From: Limisphaerales bacterium
GTDB lineage: Bacteria > Verrucomicrobiota > Verrucomicrobiia > Limisphaerales > AAA164-E04
Length of the DNA stretch: 64,000 bases
Direction of reading: 5' to 3'
NCBI GenBank assembly: GCA_024761205.1
Contig: JAMASS010000012.1
Location: forward strand, 47,596 to 111,595
Shown: positions 28,366 through 36,588 of the stretch, in pieces
Position numbering within the stretch: the stretch's first letter is position 1
How the letters are laid out: every line of letters starts with the position of its first letter
The notes under the pieces: model-generated
The model's database searches: none
The model's input: the letters and a program-made list of their open reading frames with translations, nothing else
What the model was told of the DNA's origin: nothing
Program-made: the position numbers and the translations under genes

Positions 28366-30966
28366 ATGGTGGCTCGATTTGTTGGTGTTGGCGGTTTGGG
28401 TCTTCTGGCGGGAGCCGTTGCGTTTCCGTGTGCAGCGGGAGCGCAGGAGGGCGATTGGAAAGATCCGAAGGGGATGGTACAGGAGGAGGTTTGGCGTCGT
28501 TTTAGCGTGCCACCCGCGCCCGTGCTCAGTCCGGAGGAAGCGCTGGAGTCGTTTACTGTTCCGCCCGGTTTTCGCGTGGAATTGGTGGCCAGTGAACCCT
28601 TAGTCGGGGATCCGGTGGAGATCGAGTTTGATCCCGATGGTCGATTATGGGTGGTGGAAATGCGCGGTTATATGCCGAATCCGGATGGGACTAATGAGAC
28701 TGATCCGGTGGGGCGCATCGTGGTGTTGGAAGATGATGACGGTGACGGACGCATGGACCGCAATACCGTGTTCCTAGATCAGCTAGTCATGCCCCGAGCC
28801 TTGGCAGTGCTCAAGGATGGAGTCCTGGTCGCTGAACCGCCCAACCTCTGGTTTTGCAAGGATTTTGATGGAGACTTGCGCTGCGACGAGCGGGTGCCAA
28901 TGGATGACGCCTATGCCTCGCAAAACGATCCTAAATTGGGGCAAAAATCAAACCCCGAACATGCCTCAAACGGGCTGCTGTGGGGAATGGATAATTGGAT
29001 TTACAGTGCGAATCACACGATGCGGTTTCGGTTCTTAAACGGCGAATTCATTCGAGAACCCACGATATTCCGTGGTCAGTGGGGCATTTCACAAGACAAC
29101 TATGGCCGCCTATTCTATAACTCAAATAGTGATCATTTTCGGGGCGATCTGTTGCCTCATCATTATCTCGCCCGGAACAAGCACCTCGTGGGGTTGGCGG
29201 GGGCCAATGTGCGAGTGAACCCGGACCAGACGGTCTGGCCGGGGAGAATCACTTTGGGGGTGAATCGGGGTTATCGCCCCAACGTATTGCGTGAAGATGG
29301 AATGTTGACTCGTTACACCGGGGCTTGCGGGACTCTGATCTATCGGGGAAGCAATTTCCCGGCGGAGTTTTTGGGCGATGGATTTGTAGCGGAGCCGACG
29401 GGTAATTTCATTCGCCGCAATAAGGTTCGCGAACACGATGGTATCGTCGAGGCTTCGAACGCTTATGATCAGAAGGAGTTCATGACCTCGACCGACGAAC
29501 GATTTCGACCGGTGAATCTGATCAATGGACCCGATGGGTGTCTTTATGTCGTCGATCTTTACCGTGGGCTGATTCAGCACCGCTTGTATTTAACGACCTT
29601 CTTGAGGAAGCAAGTAGAAGAGCGTGGATTGGCGGAGCCGATTGGATTGGGACGCATTTATCGGGTTGTTCATGAAAGCAAAAAACCTGGCCGGGCGCCG
29701 AAGATGAGCCGGATGACGTCGGCCGATCTGGTCAAAGAACTCGCTGCACCGGATGCCTGGCGGCGAGATACGGCGCAGCGTCTCCTAGTTGAGCGGCAAG
29801 ATACTTCCGTCATTGATTCGCTGCGACAACTGTCGGGATGTTCCCAAAAACCCCTAGCTCAGATCCATGCCCTATGGACCTTGCATGGTCTTGGCAGTTT
29901 GAATATGGAGACCGTCCGTCTGGCGATCAAAAGTCCCGATCCGAAGGTCAGACTCACGGCGATTCAAGTTTCCGAGGCGTTTGTCGGCAAGATGGGGGAG
30001 CAGCAACTACTTTCGATTTGGCGTACCGCACTCAATGATGTTCCCGAGGTGCAGCAGCAGCTTGCCTTGTCTTTGGGTGAACTTGAGAGTGAAGAGGTGC
30101 TGGATCACCTTAAGACCATTTGGGAGCGCAACCTTCACCACGCCTACATTCCCAGTGCCGTGCTCAGCAGCCTCTACCAGCGTGAATTGGAGTTCCTGGA
30201 GTTGATCCTCGACGATAGCGGTGCGTGGGGAAGTGGTTTGCCAGAGGTTGCGATGATGCTTGAGAAGTTGGCCGGGGCAATTTATCGGGAAGGGGATGTG
30301 GTGCGAATCAAAGGACTTCTCCAGCTTGCCAATGGAGAACCGGGAACGGAATGGCGCGGAGAAGCCCTGTTGGGCGGGATGAATCGTGTTGCGTTCAAGA
30401 AGGTGCAAGGCAAGATGCGGCTAGATGGGAATCCGATTGCAGTCGGTGCCAAGCCAGCGCCATTGGTGGCATTGGCTAGCAGTAAGACAGGCTCGCTTGC
30501 CGCGCTATCGAACCTGCTTTTGGAGGCGTTTCAGTGGCCAGGAAAGTCGACTGTCGCGGCGGACGATGTCGCCGAGCTGACACCGCAGCAGCAGGCTCGA
30601 TTCGACCTCGGAAAGGATCTCTATTTGATTAGTTGCGGCGCGTGTCATCAGCCGCACGGTCGGGGGCAAGATGGTCTGGCGCCATCGCTGTTGAATTCGG
30701 ACTGGGTTTTAGGCTCGGCAGAACGGATGGCTCGGATTGTCCTTCATGGCCTCCAGGGGCCGATCGTGATCGAAGGGAAGACCTGGGATATTGCGATGCC
30801 CGGCTTGGCTGTCTTTGATGATGAGCAACTCGCCTCCATCATGACTTACGTGCGTCGGGAATGGGGGCACACGGCGTCTCCGGTGGAACCGGAACTCGTG
30901 GCAACCGTTCGAGCAAAATATGCCGACCGAATCGATATGTGGACGGTTGCCGAGTTGGGAGAGTAA
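28366..30966 (+). CDS. PVC-type membrane-bound dehydrogenase: beta-propeller, HEAT repeats, cytochrome c
   Basis: About 866 residues from the ATG at 28366, chosen because it opens a signal peptide (MVARFVGVGGLGLLAGAVAF). The N-terminal domain (LSPEEALESFTVPPGFRVELVASEPLVGDPVEIEFDPDGR split over about 50-90, then propeller blades with NPDG, DGDGRMD, GPDGCLYVVDLYRG) is the family shared by Pirellula and Verrucomicrobium. The middle part (about 430-640) has HEAT-like helices (DPKVRLTAIQVSEAF). The C-terminal cytochrome c domain has CGACH with a distal methionine (AMPGLAV). Likely a periplasmic sugar or alcohol dehydrogenase passing electrons to its own heme; substrate unknown. Confidence 0.92.
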   Translation: MVARFVGVGGLGLLAGAVAFPCAAGAQEGDWKDPKGMVQEEVWRRFSVPPAPVLSPEEALESFTVPPGFRVELVASEPLVGDPVEIEFDPDGRLWVVEMRGYMPNPDGTNETDPVGRIVVLEDDDGDGRMDRNTVFLDQLVMPRALAVLKDGVLVAEPPNLWFCKDFDGDLRCDERVPMDDAYASQNDPKLGQKSNPEHASNGLLWGMDNWIYSANHTMRFRFLNGEFIREPTIFRGQWGISQDNYGRLFYNSNSDHFRGDLLPHHYLARNKHLVGLAGANVRVNPDQTVWPGRITLGVNRGYRPNVLREDGMLTRYTGACGTLIYRGSNFPAEFLGDGFVAEPTGNFIRRNKVREHDGIVEASNAYDQKEFMTSTDERFRPVNLINGPDGCLYVVDLYRGLIQHRLYLTTFLRKQVEERGLAEPIGLGRIYRVVHESKKPGRAPKMSRMTSADLVKELAAPDAWRRDTAQRLLVERQDTSVIDSLRQLSGCSQKPLAQIHALWTLHGLGSLNMETVRLAIKSPDPKVRLTAIQVSEAFVGKMGEQQLLSIWRTALNDVPEVQQQLALSLGELESEEVLDHLKTIWERNLHHAYIPSAVLSSLYQRELEFLELILDDSGAWGSGLPEVAMMLEKLAGAIYREGDVVRIKGLLQLANGEPGTEWRGEALLGGMNRVAFKKVQGKMRLDGNPIAVGAKPAPLVALASSKTGSLAALSNLLLEAFQWPGKSTVAADDVAELTPQQQARFDLGKDLYLISCGACHQPHGRGQDGLAPSLLNSDWVLGSAERMARIVLHGLQGPIVIEGKTWDIAMPGLAVFDDEQLASIMTYVRREWGHTASPVEPELVATVRAKYADRIDMWTVAELGE

Positions 30967-31189
30967 ATCAGGACCGGAATGATAAGTTGGGGGCTTGGCT
31001 GGTAGCGAACGCTGTTTCATCTTGGGTGAATGGATGGGGCGCGCTTGTGAATCTGTTGACCGCATTCCAACGGTTTGCGGGTCAGGAAGTCTGCCTTGCG
31101 CACTTGGAGTGGGTGCGCTGGGGGGTGATGAACCCCGCTGCGGCAGTGACAAGGTGGCCCGCAAAGCCGACAACCTTCGTGTTGGACGC

Positions 31190-31963
31190 GTGAGTATTTT
31201 TAGCTTGGCAGGCAAAAGGGCGCTGGTTACTGGTGCGGGCTCAGGAATTGGGGAGGCCATTGTCAAAACGTTCGCCGCTGCCGGGGCTGCGGTGATGGTT
31301 GTTGATGTCAATGATGCGGCGGGTCGGCAAACGGTCGAGAAAGTCAACGCTGATGGTGGCGAGGCGGTGTTTCGACAGATGGATGTGAGTGATGCCGCCG
31401 CCTGTAATCACTTGGCGAGTGAGGTCATTGGAAGTGATGGGCGATTGGATATCCTCGTAAACAACGCTGGGATCGGTCATGTTGGGACGATCCTTCAGAC
31501 TGAAGGGGATGATTTAGATCGCCTCTATCGGGTCAATGTCCGTGGCATCTTTAATCTTTGCAAAGCCTTCTTGCCGCACATGATCGAAGTGTCCGCAGGC
31601 AATATCATTAATTTAGCCTCGATAGGTGGTGTGGTTGCGGTGAGGGATCGGCTTGCTTACTGCACGACCAAATTCGCGGTGGTAGGGCTCACCAAGAGCA
31701 TTGCGTTGGACCATGCCAAGCAAGGGATTCGATGTAACTGCATCTGCCCAGGCAGAGTTGAGACACCCTTTGTCACGGCTCGGCTGAAAGAATACGCTGA
31801 TCCCGAGGCGGCCTACCAGAAGATGGCGTCGACGCAAGCTCTGGGACGCATGGCAAAGCCTCTCGAGATCGCGCATGCAGCCCTGTATCTTGCAGCGGAT
31901 GAATCCTCGTTCGTCACGGGAACCGACTTTTTGATCGACGGTGGCTGGAGCGCCGGGAAATAG
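31190..31963 (+). CDS. Short-chain dehydrogenase/reductase
   Basis: Classical SDR (257 aa) read from a GTG at 31190, where the family's N-terminus begins (SIFSLAGKRALVTGAGSGIG). NNAGIG, the catalytic Ser in NLASIGGVV, and YCTTKFAVVGL (Tyr and Lys) are present. Asp in VVDVNDA at the end of the second strand suggests NAD. The C-terminal CPGRVETPFVTARL and FLIDGGWSAGK fit glucose/ribitol dehydrogenase-like SDRs. It is about 220 bp downstream of the dehydrogenase/cytochrome gene on the same strand and could act on the same sugar pathway, which is inference only. The open frame extends further upstream but without family resemblance. Confidence 0.88.
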   Translation: MSIFSLAGKRALVTGAGSGIGEAIVKTFAAAGAAVMVVDVNDAAGRQTVEKVNADGGEAVFRQMDVSDAAACNHLASEVIGSDGRLDILVNNAGIGHVGTILQTEGDDLDRLYRVNVRGIFNLCKAFLPHMIEVSAGNIINLASIGGVVAVRDRLAYCTTKFAVVGLTKSIALDHAKQGIRCNCICPGRVETPFVTARLKEYADPEAAYQKMASTQALGRMAKPLEIAHAALYLAADESSFVTGTDFLIDGGWSAGK

Positions 31964-31965
31964 TC

Positions 31966-32020
31966 TCACACGACGCAACAGAGAGAATTCCCGTCTGGCG
32001 TCTTTGTGTTCTCGTGTGTG
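31966..32020 (+). terminator. Hairpin downstream of SDR gene
   Basis: Imperfect inverted repeat just after the SDR stop: CACACGACGCAACAGAGA pairs with TCTTTGTGTTCTCGTGTGTG. It has no long T-run, so it may be a processing or Rho-dependent stop structure. Confidence 0.4.
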
Positions 32021-32031
32021 GGTCCTAAGAC

Positions 32032-32062
32032 AAAAAATCCGTCAGACATCCATCCGGCGGAA
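32032..32062 (-). terminator. Rho-independent terminator of rplM-rpsI
   Basis: On the minus strand, TCCGCCGGA pairs with TCTGACGGA around a short loop, followed by TTTTTT. It lies 27-57 bp past the rpsI stop and fits an intrinsic terminator for the ribosomal protein operon. Confidence 0.65.
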
Positions 32063-32088
32063 TCTTTGAAATAGATCGGTTTGTGCCC

Positions 32089-32484
32089 TTAACGCTTGCT
32101 GTATTGGAAGCGGCGACGAGCACCGGGTTGTCCGTATTTTTTCCGTTCTCGCATCCGGGGATCACGGGTCAGCAGACCTTCGGATTTCAGCAGTGGACGA
32201 AGGTTGATATCCACCTTCAGCAGTGCACGAGAAATCCCGTGTCGAGCAGCCTCAGCTTGTCCAGACGGACCGCCACCTCGGACATTCACTCGGATGTCGA
32301 ACTGCTTGGCCGTGTCAGTCAGAAAAAGGGGACGGGTGATCGTCTTTTGATGAGAATCTAGGGGGAAGTAATCCTCAAAGGTGCGACCGTTGATGGTGAT
32401 CTTCCCCGCACCGGGGGAAACACGGACTCGAGCGACGGCTGTTTTGCGTCGACCGGTTGCAATATGCTCAACTGCTTCTGCCAT
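32089..32484 (-). CDS. rpsI: 30S ribosomal protein S9
   Basis: Small-subunit protein (131 aa) whose C-terminal tail reaches the P-site tRNA. GRRKTAVARVRVSPGAGKITING, GGGPSGQAEAARHGISRAL and the basic end PGARRRFQYSKR are diagnostic. It follows rplM by about 30 bp in the conserved L13-S9 order. Length is normal. Confidence 0.98.
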   Translation of the reverse strand: MAEAVEHIATGRRKTAVARVRVSPGAGKITINGRTFEDYFPLDSHQKTITRPLFLTDTAKQFDIRVNVRGGGPSGQAEAARHGISRALLKVDINLRPLLKSEGLLTRDPRMRERKKYGQPGARRRFQYSKR

Positions 32485-32513
32485 AAGGTTTTTTAAAGGA
32501 AATTGATGCGTCG

Positions 32514-32948
32514 TTACGCGTCCAGGGTCAGAGAAGATGGATTTTGAGCCGCGTGCGGATGTTTCGGACCGGCATAAACCTTAAGTTTCGTGAGTAGGCG
32601 TTTTCCGAGACGGTTTTTGGGAATCATCCCCTTAACTGCGTGAGTGATGATACGGTCCGGATGATTTGCCCGGATGTCTTTCACGGCTCGATACCGTTCG
32701 CCTCCGCGCCATCCGGAGTAGGACATATAAGTCTTTTGCAGGTCTTTGGTTCCCGTCAGTTTGACCTTGTCCGCATTAACGACCACGACGAAGGCTCCGG
32801 CATCCAGGTGAGGGGCGAAAGTGGGTTTGTTCTTTCCGCGGAGAACATCGGCGACTTTTGCAGCTAGGCGGCCGAGGACAATGCCATCGGCATTGATGAC
32901 ATGCCACGCACGTCTCTGTGCAGCGATTTTTGGCAAATAGGTCTTCAT
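32514..32948 (-). CDS. rplM: 50S ribosomal protein L13
   Basis: Early-assembly large-subunit protein (144 aa). The start is placed at MKTYLPKIAAQRRAWHVINA, where homologues begin; an in-frame Met five codons upstream is unlikely. GIVLGRLAAKVADVLRGKNK, YSGWRGGERYR and AVKGMIPKNRLGKRLLTKLKVYAG are family signatures. First gene of the rplM-rpsI operon. Confidence 0.98.
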   Translation of the reverse strand: MKTYLPKIAAQRRAWHVINADGIVLGRLAAKVADVLRGKNKPTFAPHLDAGAFVVVVNADKVKLTGTKDLQKTYMSYSGWRGGERYRAVKDIRANHPDRIITHAVKGMIPKNRLGKRLLTKLKVYAGPKHPHAAQNPSSLTLDA

Positions 32949-33124
32949 TATGGGCAATTCCAAATAAAAAGAGGCGAGAGAGTAACAATCCTTTTGAACA
33001 AGTCAACAGATTTGACGGAGTTTTTGAGGAAAATATCGGCACTTATTGGTCGTTGGGACCCTGAATGGAGAACCCCGATTTAGCCACACGGATCGAGGTT
33101 GAAACAGGGTGTGAAGAGCGTGGA

Positions 33125-34423
33125 TTATTTGGCACCGCTGACAATCCAAAGCTTGATGAGATCGGTCTGCGCTCTGCTCAAAGGATCGCCTTTGGGGGGC
33201 ATAATATCGTCGTCATCCGGCGACAGCGTGATCCGTTGATAAAGCGGGCTCTCGTCAGGATTCCCGGCTTTGACCACCGCGCCCTCCTTGCTGCCTTTCA
33301 AAACAGCAGCGATGGAATCGAGCCTGAGGCCGGCCTTTTGCTTGTCCGCTCCATGACAATCCGTGCAGGTGGACTCCAAAATGGGGAGGATGTACTCGAC
33401 GAACACGCTGCTACCTTCGGGCTTTTTCTCGGCAACTTGAGGCTCGGACGGCTTGACTTCAGCCTCAAGCTTGGCCCCGTTAGCGATCCAGTTTTTGATC
33501 AGGGCAATTTCGTTCTTCTTCAGGGGTCCATCTTTGGGCGGCATGATATCATCGTCATCTGCCGGAAGCGTAATACGTTGGAAGAGCGTGCTGCTGATCA
33601 AATCCTCAGCCACCACCACCGGACCGTGCTCGCTGCCTTTCATCACATACTCTAAAGTGTCCAGACGAAGATCGTCCTTTTGTTTCTCTTCGCCGTGGCA
33701 TTTCACACAGTTGTTTTGAAGTATCGGTAAAATGTGCGTCTTGAAATCTGGATCGTACACCACCGCAACTTCGGTGGGAGCTGATTCCGCAGCTTTTGCC
33801 TCGAGCTTGGCGCGTTGCGCTTTGAGTGATGCTAGGCGTGCTTTACTGAGAATTTCCTTGTCCCATCCCAAGTTGATTTCGAGGTTTTCGTTTCCGGCGG
33901 CAGTGACAGCTTCGTGGAATTTTTTTGCGGCGGCGAAGGTCACCTTGGTTTGCCAAAGATAAAGATTCCTGAGGTTGGGTAGGCCTTTCAGTTGTTCAAG
34001 GCCTGCGTCGCTCACTCCGGTACCATAGAGATTGAGATATTTCAGTTCCTTCAGATTCTTGATGGCCGAGAGTCCCTCGTCGGTGATTTTGGTTTTTTCC
34101 AGATGCAGGCGCTCCAGGCTGGTGAGAGAGGAGAGATGGGTCAACCCTGCGTTTGAGATGCCCGCGTTCTTAATGTCGATCTCAATGACTTTGTCAAGGT
34201 CCTTGAGCACGGCGAGGTCGTCATCGGTAAGGACTCGACCTTCGAAGGTTTTCGGGGGAATCAGAACCCGGACACCCTCGACATTCTGAGCGATGCCCAG
34301 CACTTGGCCACCGAATTCTTCGATCTTTGCGATGGCGACGTTTACATCGGCGGTTATGGCGGTTATGGTGTTGGCTAGAGCGAAAACCAGGCAAGTTCTT
34401 AGAATATTCGCAATCGACTTCAT
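33125..34423 (-). CDS. Exported protein with leucine-rich repeats and two PSCyt1 cytochrome c domains
   Basis: A 432-residue protein with an N-terminal signal peptide. Residues about 60-180 are leucine-rich repeats of the variant LxxLxxLxLxxTxIxDxGL (SLERLHLEKTKITDEGL, ELKYLNLYGTGVSDAGL). Two tandem Planctomycete-type cytochrome c domains follow, each with its heme motif and downstream ligand: CVKCHGEEKQKDDLRLD with DDDDIMPPKDGP, and CTDCHGADKQKAGLRLD with DDDDIMPPKGDP. The domain type is normally found at the N-terminus of large PVC proteins, and here it closes a small one. Likely a periplasmic electron-transfer or heme protein that also binds a partner through the LRR. Confidence 0.9.
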   Translation of the reverse strand: MKSIANILRTCLVFALANTITAITADVNVAIAKIEEFGGQVLGIAQNVEGVRVLIPPKTFEGRVLTDDDLAVLKDLDKVIEIDIKNAGISNAGLTHLSSLTSLERLHLEKTKITDEGLSAIKNLKELKYLNLYGTGVSDAGLEQLKGLPNLRNLYLWQTKVTFAAAKKFHEAVTAAGNENLEINLGWDKEILSKARLASLKAQRAKLEAKAAESAPTEVAVVYDPDFKTHILPILQNNCVKCHGEEKQKDDLRLDTLEYVMKGSEHGPVVVAEDLISSTLFQRITLPADDDDIMPPKDGPLKKNEIALIKNWIANGAKLEAEVKPSEPQVAEKKPEGSSVFVEYILPILESTCTDCHGADKQKAGLRLDSIAAVLKGSKEGAVVKAGNPDESPLYQRITLSPDDDDIMPPKGDPLSRAQTDLIKLWIVSGAK

Positions 34424-34570
34424 AATTCAAAGTGGTTTAGGGCACGTATTCAGCGTGATTTTTCTTTATTGGTCAAGAATTTGAATGGGTATGCCCAGGG
34501 CTCGGATGTGGTTGAAAGGATTCTCGAAGATACTTGGAAGTGTCGAGCGAGGTGAGAAATCGAGGATATT

Positions 34571-34676
34571 GAGGAAAGCGGTGAAAAGATCACCGCACTC
34601 CAGGATATTGCTGTGCTAATAGGATGGGACAAACTGCCGAGAGGTTTTGGAGTGGGGCAATGATTCGCCGCTTTTC
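34571..34676. repeat. REP/BIME-like interspersed repeat, copy B
   Basis: Second copy of the inverted pair seen at 24112-24216. The left unit (34571-34602) contains AAGCGGTGAAAAGATCACCG and the right unit (34649-34675) contains TTTTGGAGTGGGGCAATGA, its approximate complement. Spacer length and arm order match copy A. It sits at the left border of the decayed region. Confidence 0.7.
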
Positions 34677-34863
34677 TCTGTCATTCGTGAGGGATTGTTC
34701 TGATTTGGCACTCATTTCCAATCACCCTCCCGGTGCTCTTTGCCGGCGGGAGGCATAACGACGGAGGGGTTGGAGGGAGCGGAGGCGACACGGACGACGG
34801 CAAACTAGCTACTGTTAACTGGATGTTATCGATCTCTCACCACTAGTTGCTCTCCGCATCCAG

Positions 34864-35216
34864 CTAGCCGAAGGTCAACACCACCGATAAAACACCCGCA
34901 GGATTCTGCAACGGCACGGTGATGGTCTCATTCGGCGCGTGATCCTTGAAATTTGCACTAGCCGGATCCGAATCGAAACGAACGATTTTGATTTGACAGG
35001 CTTTTCTTCGCGGTTGACAACCAGGGCAATGGTGGTCTTAAGCGCTTTCATCACGTTGGCGACTTCTTCGCCGGTCTGCGCGATGCCGGACGACTTGGTC
35101 GTGCCAAATTCAGTGATGCTTTGGTTATTCGCAATGTACTCCAAGACCACCCACCCGCCTTGCCGACGGGGCGCTGTTATTAAAGTCCCATTGCCGGACG
35201 CCTTGGGTGTGAATTG
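34864..35216 (-). pseudogene. Decayed gene of unknown family
   Basis: A coherent reading on the minus strand (VVLEYIANNQSITEFGTT, GEEVANVMKALKTTIALVV) continues after a one-base frameshift near KPVK into IKIVRFDSDPASANFKDHAP and NETITVPLQNPAGVLSVVL, then stops. No start codon or upstream domain is found. I do not recognise the family. The amino acid pattern is that of a real protein, so this is taken as the 3' remnant of a gene. Confidence 0.5.
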
Positions 35217-35297
35217 AACTCGCCATCACGGCAACCGCCAGCAATATCACCACTAGGCATCTTGAACACGTTTGCAGACCTTTCGCTCGGTGAGCGG

Positions 35298-35652
35298 GGT
35301 CGATCTAGGTTACGTCCTCCATCGACGAAAACCGAGCTAACTCCTTGATCCGGCTCGCGACGCAACCGCCGAACTCACGTTCCGCTCCATGACGCCCGTT
35401 TCGGTGAAGACTTACTTTCAACATCTCTTCCCAGAGAAGATATCCCACCCAGAGGGTCTCCTCCCAGCTGAGCCAGCTCGCGCGAAGAGGGCTCGAAATC
35501 CTCGAACACCTCAACGCCGGATTCCTCGACAAAGAGATCGCCAACCGCTAAGCATCCATAACCTAGACGGTCCGCAACTATCTCAAGCACACTACACCAA
35601 ACTCGGCATCCACAACCGAACCGAAGCCGTCATCCAATACCTACAGAAATAA
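35298..35652 (+). pseudogene. LuxR/NarL-type response regulator remnant
   Basis: The end of a receiver domain (GYVLHRRKPS then a stop, LLDPARDATAELT) leads into a linker and a LuxR-type helix-turn-helix read in two frames: LEILEHLNAGFLDKEIANR, a stop, then TVRNYLKHIYTKLGIHNRT and EAVIQYLQK. The phospho-acceptor half of the receiver is absent. Internal stops and frameshifts mean no product. Confidence 0.75.
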
Positions 35653-35663
35653 CGACTGAGCAA

Positions 35664-35852
35664 TCACCCAAGCCAAGACCGCGCTCGAATCTTAACCACC
35701 CTTCGTCCGGTTATGCCAAGGAACACCAAGAAATTCTGATGACCCTCAGGCGCTCGCCGCTCGAACTCCACATGCCACCGGTGCACTACAACGTCATCCA
35801 TCCCCGCCACGCGCAACATCTCCATCCAAAGCGCTTTGTCGACTCGAACGGA
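35664..35852 (-). pseudogene. MerR-like regulator C-terminal remnant
   Basis: An open stretch of 62 codons reading ALWMEMLRVAGMDD, HRWHVEFERRAPEGHQ and NFLVFLGITGRRVVKIRARS before a TGA. This resembles the C-terminal domain that follows a MerR-type helix-turn-helix in some proteobacterial regulators. No N-terminal part or start is present. Assignment is from memory of the motif only. Confidence 0.4.
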
Positions 35853-35877
35853 TGATTGCCCTCTCCTGAAAAAACAT

Positions 35878-35919
35878 GGATGAACAGGGCTAGTGAAATC
35901 TTGCCAATCCTGTTCATCC
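35878..35919. repeat. Short palindromic repeat (GGATGAACAGG / CCTGTTCATCC)
   Basis: A perfect 11-bp inverted repeat (35878-35888 and 35909-35919) with a 20-bp loop, in non-coding DNA between two gene remnants. Palindromes of this sequence occur as interspersed repeats in various bacterial genomes, so this is probably one copy of a mobile or REP-like family. Confidence 0.6.
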
Positions 35920-36072
35920 TGGCCTCATTTCGGAGCGAGTGGGCTTGCGCTCATTCCCCCGCAGCACAATCTCGCGGATACAAATGACATCATGGTCTGA
36001 TTCTTGACGCCTGGCCCGCAGAACCATCAACTAGTTGCGCAACCACGGCAGAAAGAATAAAGTAACACAGTC

Positions 36073-36183
36073 ATGGAGACATTGACCTATCCGCACCACA
36101 GCATTGACGACGCGGGAGTCGCTTGGGTTGAAGAGACGAACACCAAGATTGCTCAGGAACTCGCCAGAGACTCCGCAAACTAG
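36073..36183 (+). pseudogene. Truncated DUF433-type antitoxin
   Basis: METLTYPHHSIDDAGVAWVE followed by ETNTKIAQ matches the start of DUF433 (VapB45-like) antitoxins, which are about 75 residues long. Here a stop occurs after 36 residues, and the rest continues out of frame as HLHFLRIEHRLSHE, which still resembles the family's MHFQHPHLSLAQ segment. It lies directly upstream of a DUF5615-like toxin gene, the normal gene order. Confidence 0.65.
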
Positions 36184-36226
36184 GCAACCCATCTGCATTT
36201 TCTCAGGATTGAGCATCGCCTTTCAC

Positions 36227-36556
36227 ATGAACGCCCACATTCGCGGAAGTATCACTCGGCAGCTTCGACTGCAGCAGATTGACATCCTTGCCGCACAAGA
36301 AGACAGCACTGCTCAGTTGCCAGAGAATGAATTACTCGACCAGGCCATAAGGCTCAACCGAGCCCTCGTCAGCCAATCTGACGGTCTGACCACAGAAGCC
36401 AGCAGGCCTCGAGGAGCGGTGGTGCCGTTTCCGAGTGTGATATACGCTCACCAACTTTGCATTACGATCCGTCAATTTGTACAAGATCCCGATCTTACCG
36501 CCAAAGCTGGGGAGCCGGAAGTCTTCCACAATCAAGTTGAATATCGGCCGCTCTAA
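36227..36556 (+). CDS. DUF5615-like PIN-domain toxin, probably inactive
   Basis: A 109-residue frame with the pattern of DUF5615 toxins throughout: LRLQQIDILAAQED, NELLDQAIRLNRALVSQSDG, VIYAHQLCITIRQFVQDPDL and the ending NQVEYRPL. These are PIN-like RNases paired with DUF433 antitoxins. The first catalytic acid, an Asp right after the start (MDxHxP in relatives), is Asn here (MNAHIRG), and the DDD motif reads SDG. The frame is still open, but the antitoxin upstream is broken and the active site is altered. It is probably on the way to loss. Confidence 0.65.
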   Translation: MNAHIRGSITRQLRLQQIDILAAQEDSTAQLPENELLDQAIRLNRALVSQSDGLTTEASRPRGAVVPFPSVIYAHQLCITIRQFVQDPDLTAKAGEPEVFHNQVEYRPL

Positions 36557-36588
36557 AGCAGCGATCACCAAGCAAGCCGAGAGAAATT

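Noticed and set aside
27896..28603. Arg-rich plus-strand frame of 235 aa before the dehydrogenase gene
   Set aside because: It is compositionally odd, has no domain, and ends inside the dehydrogenase gene in another frame.
33065..33655. Plus-strand frame of 196 aa
   Set aside because: It is antisense to the two cytochrome domains of the LRR/PSCyt1 protein, whose heme motifs are clear.
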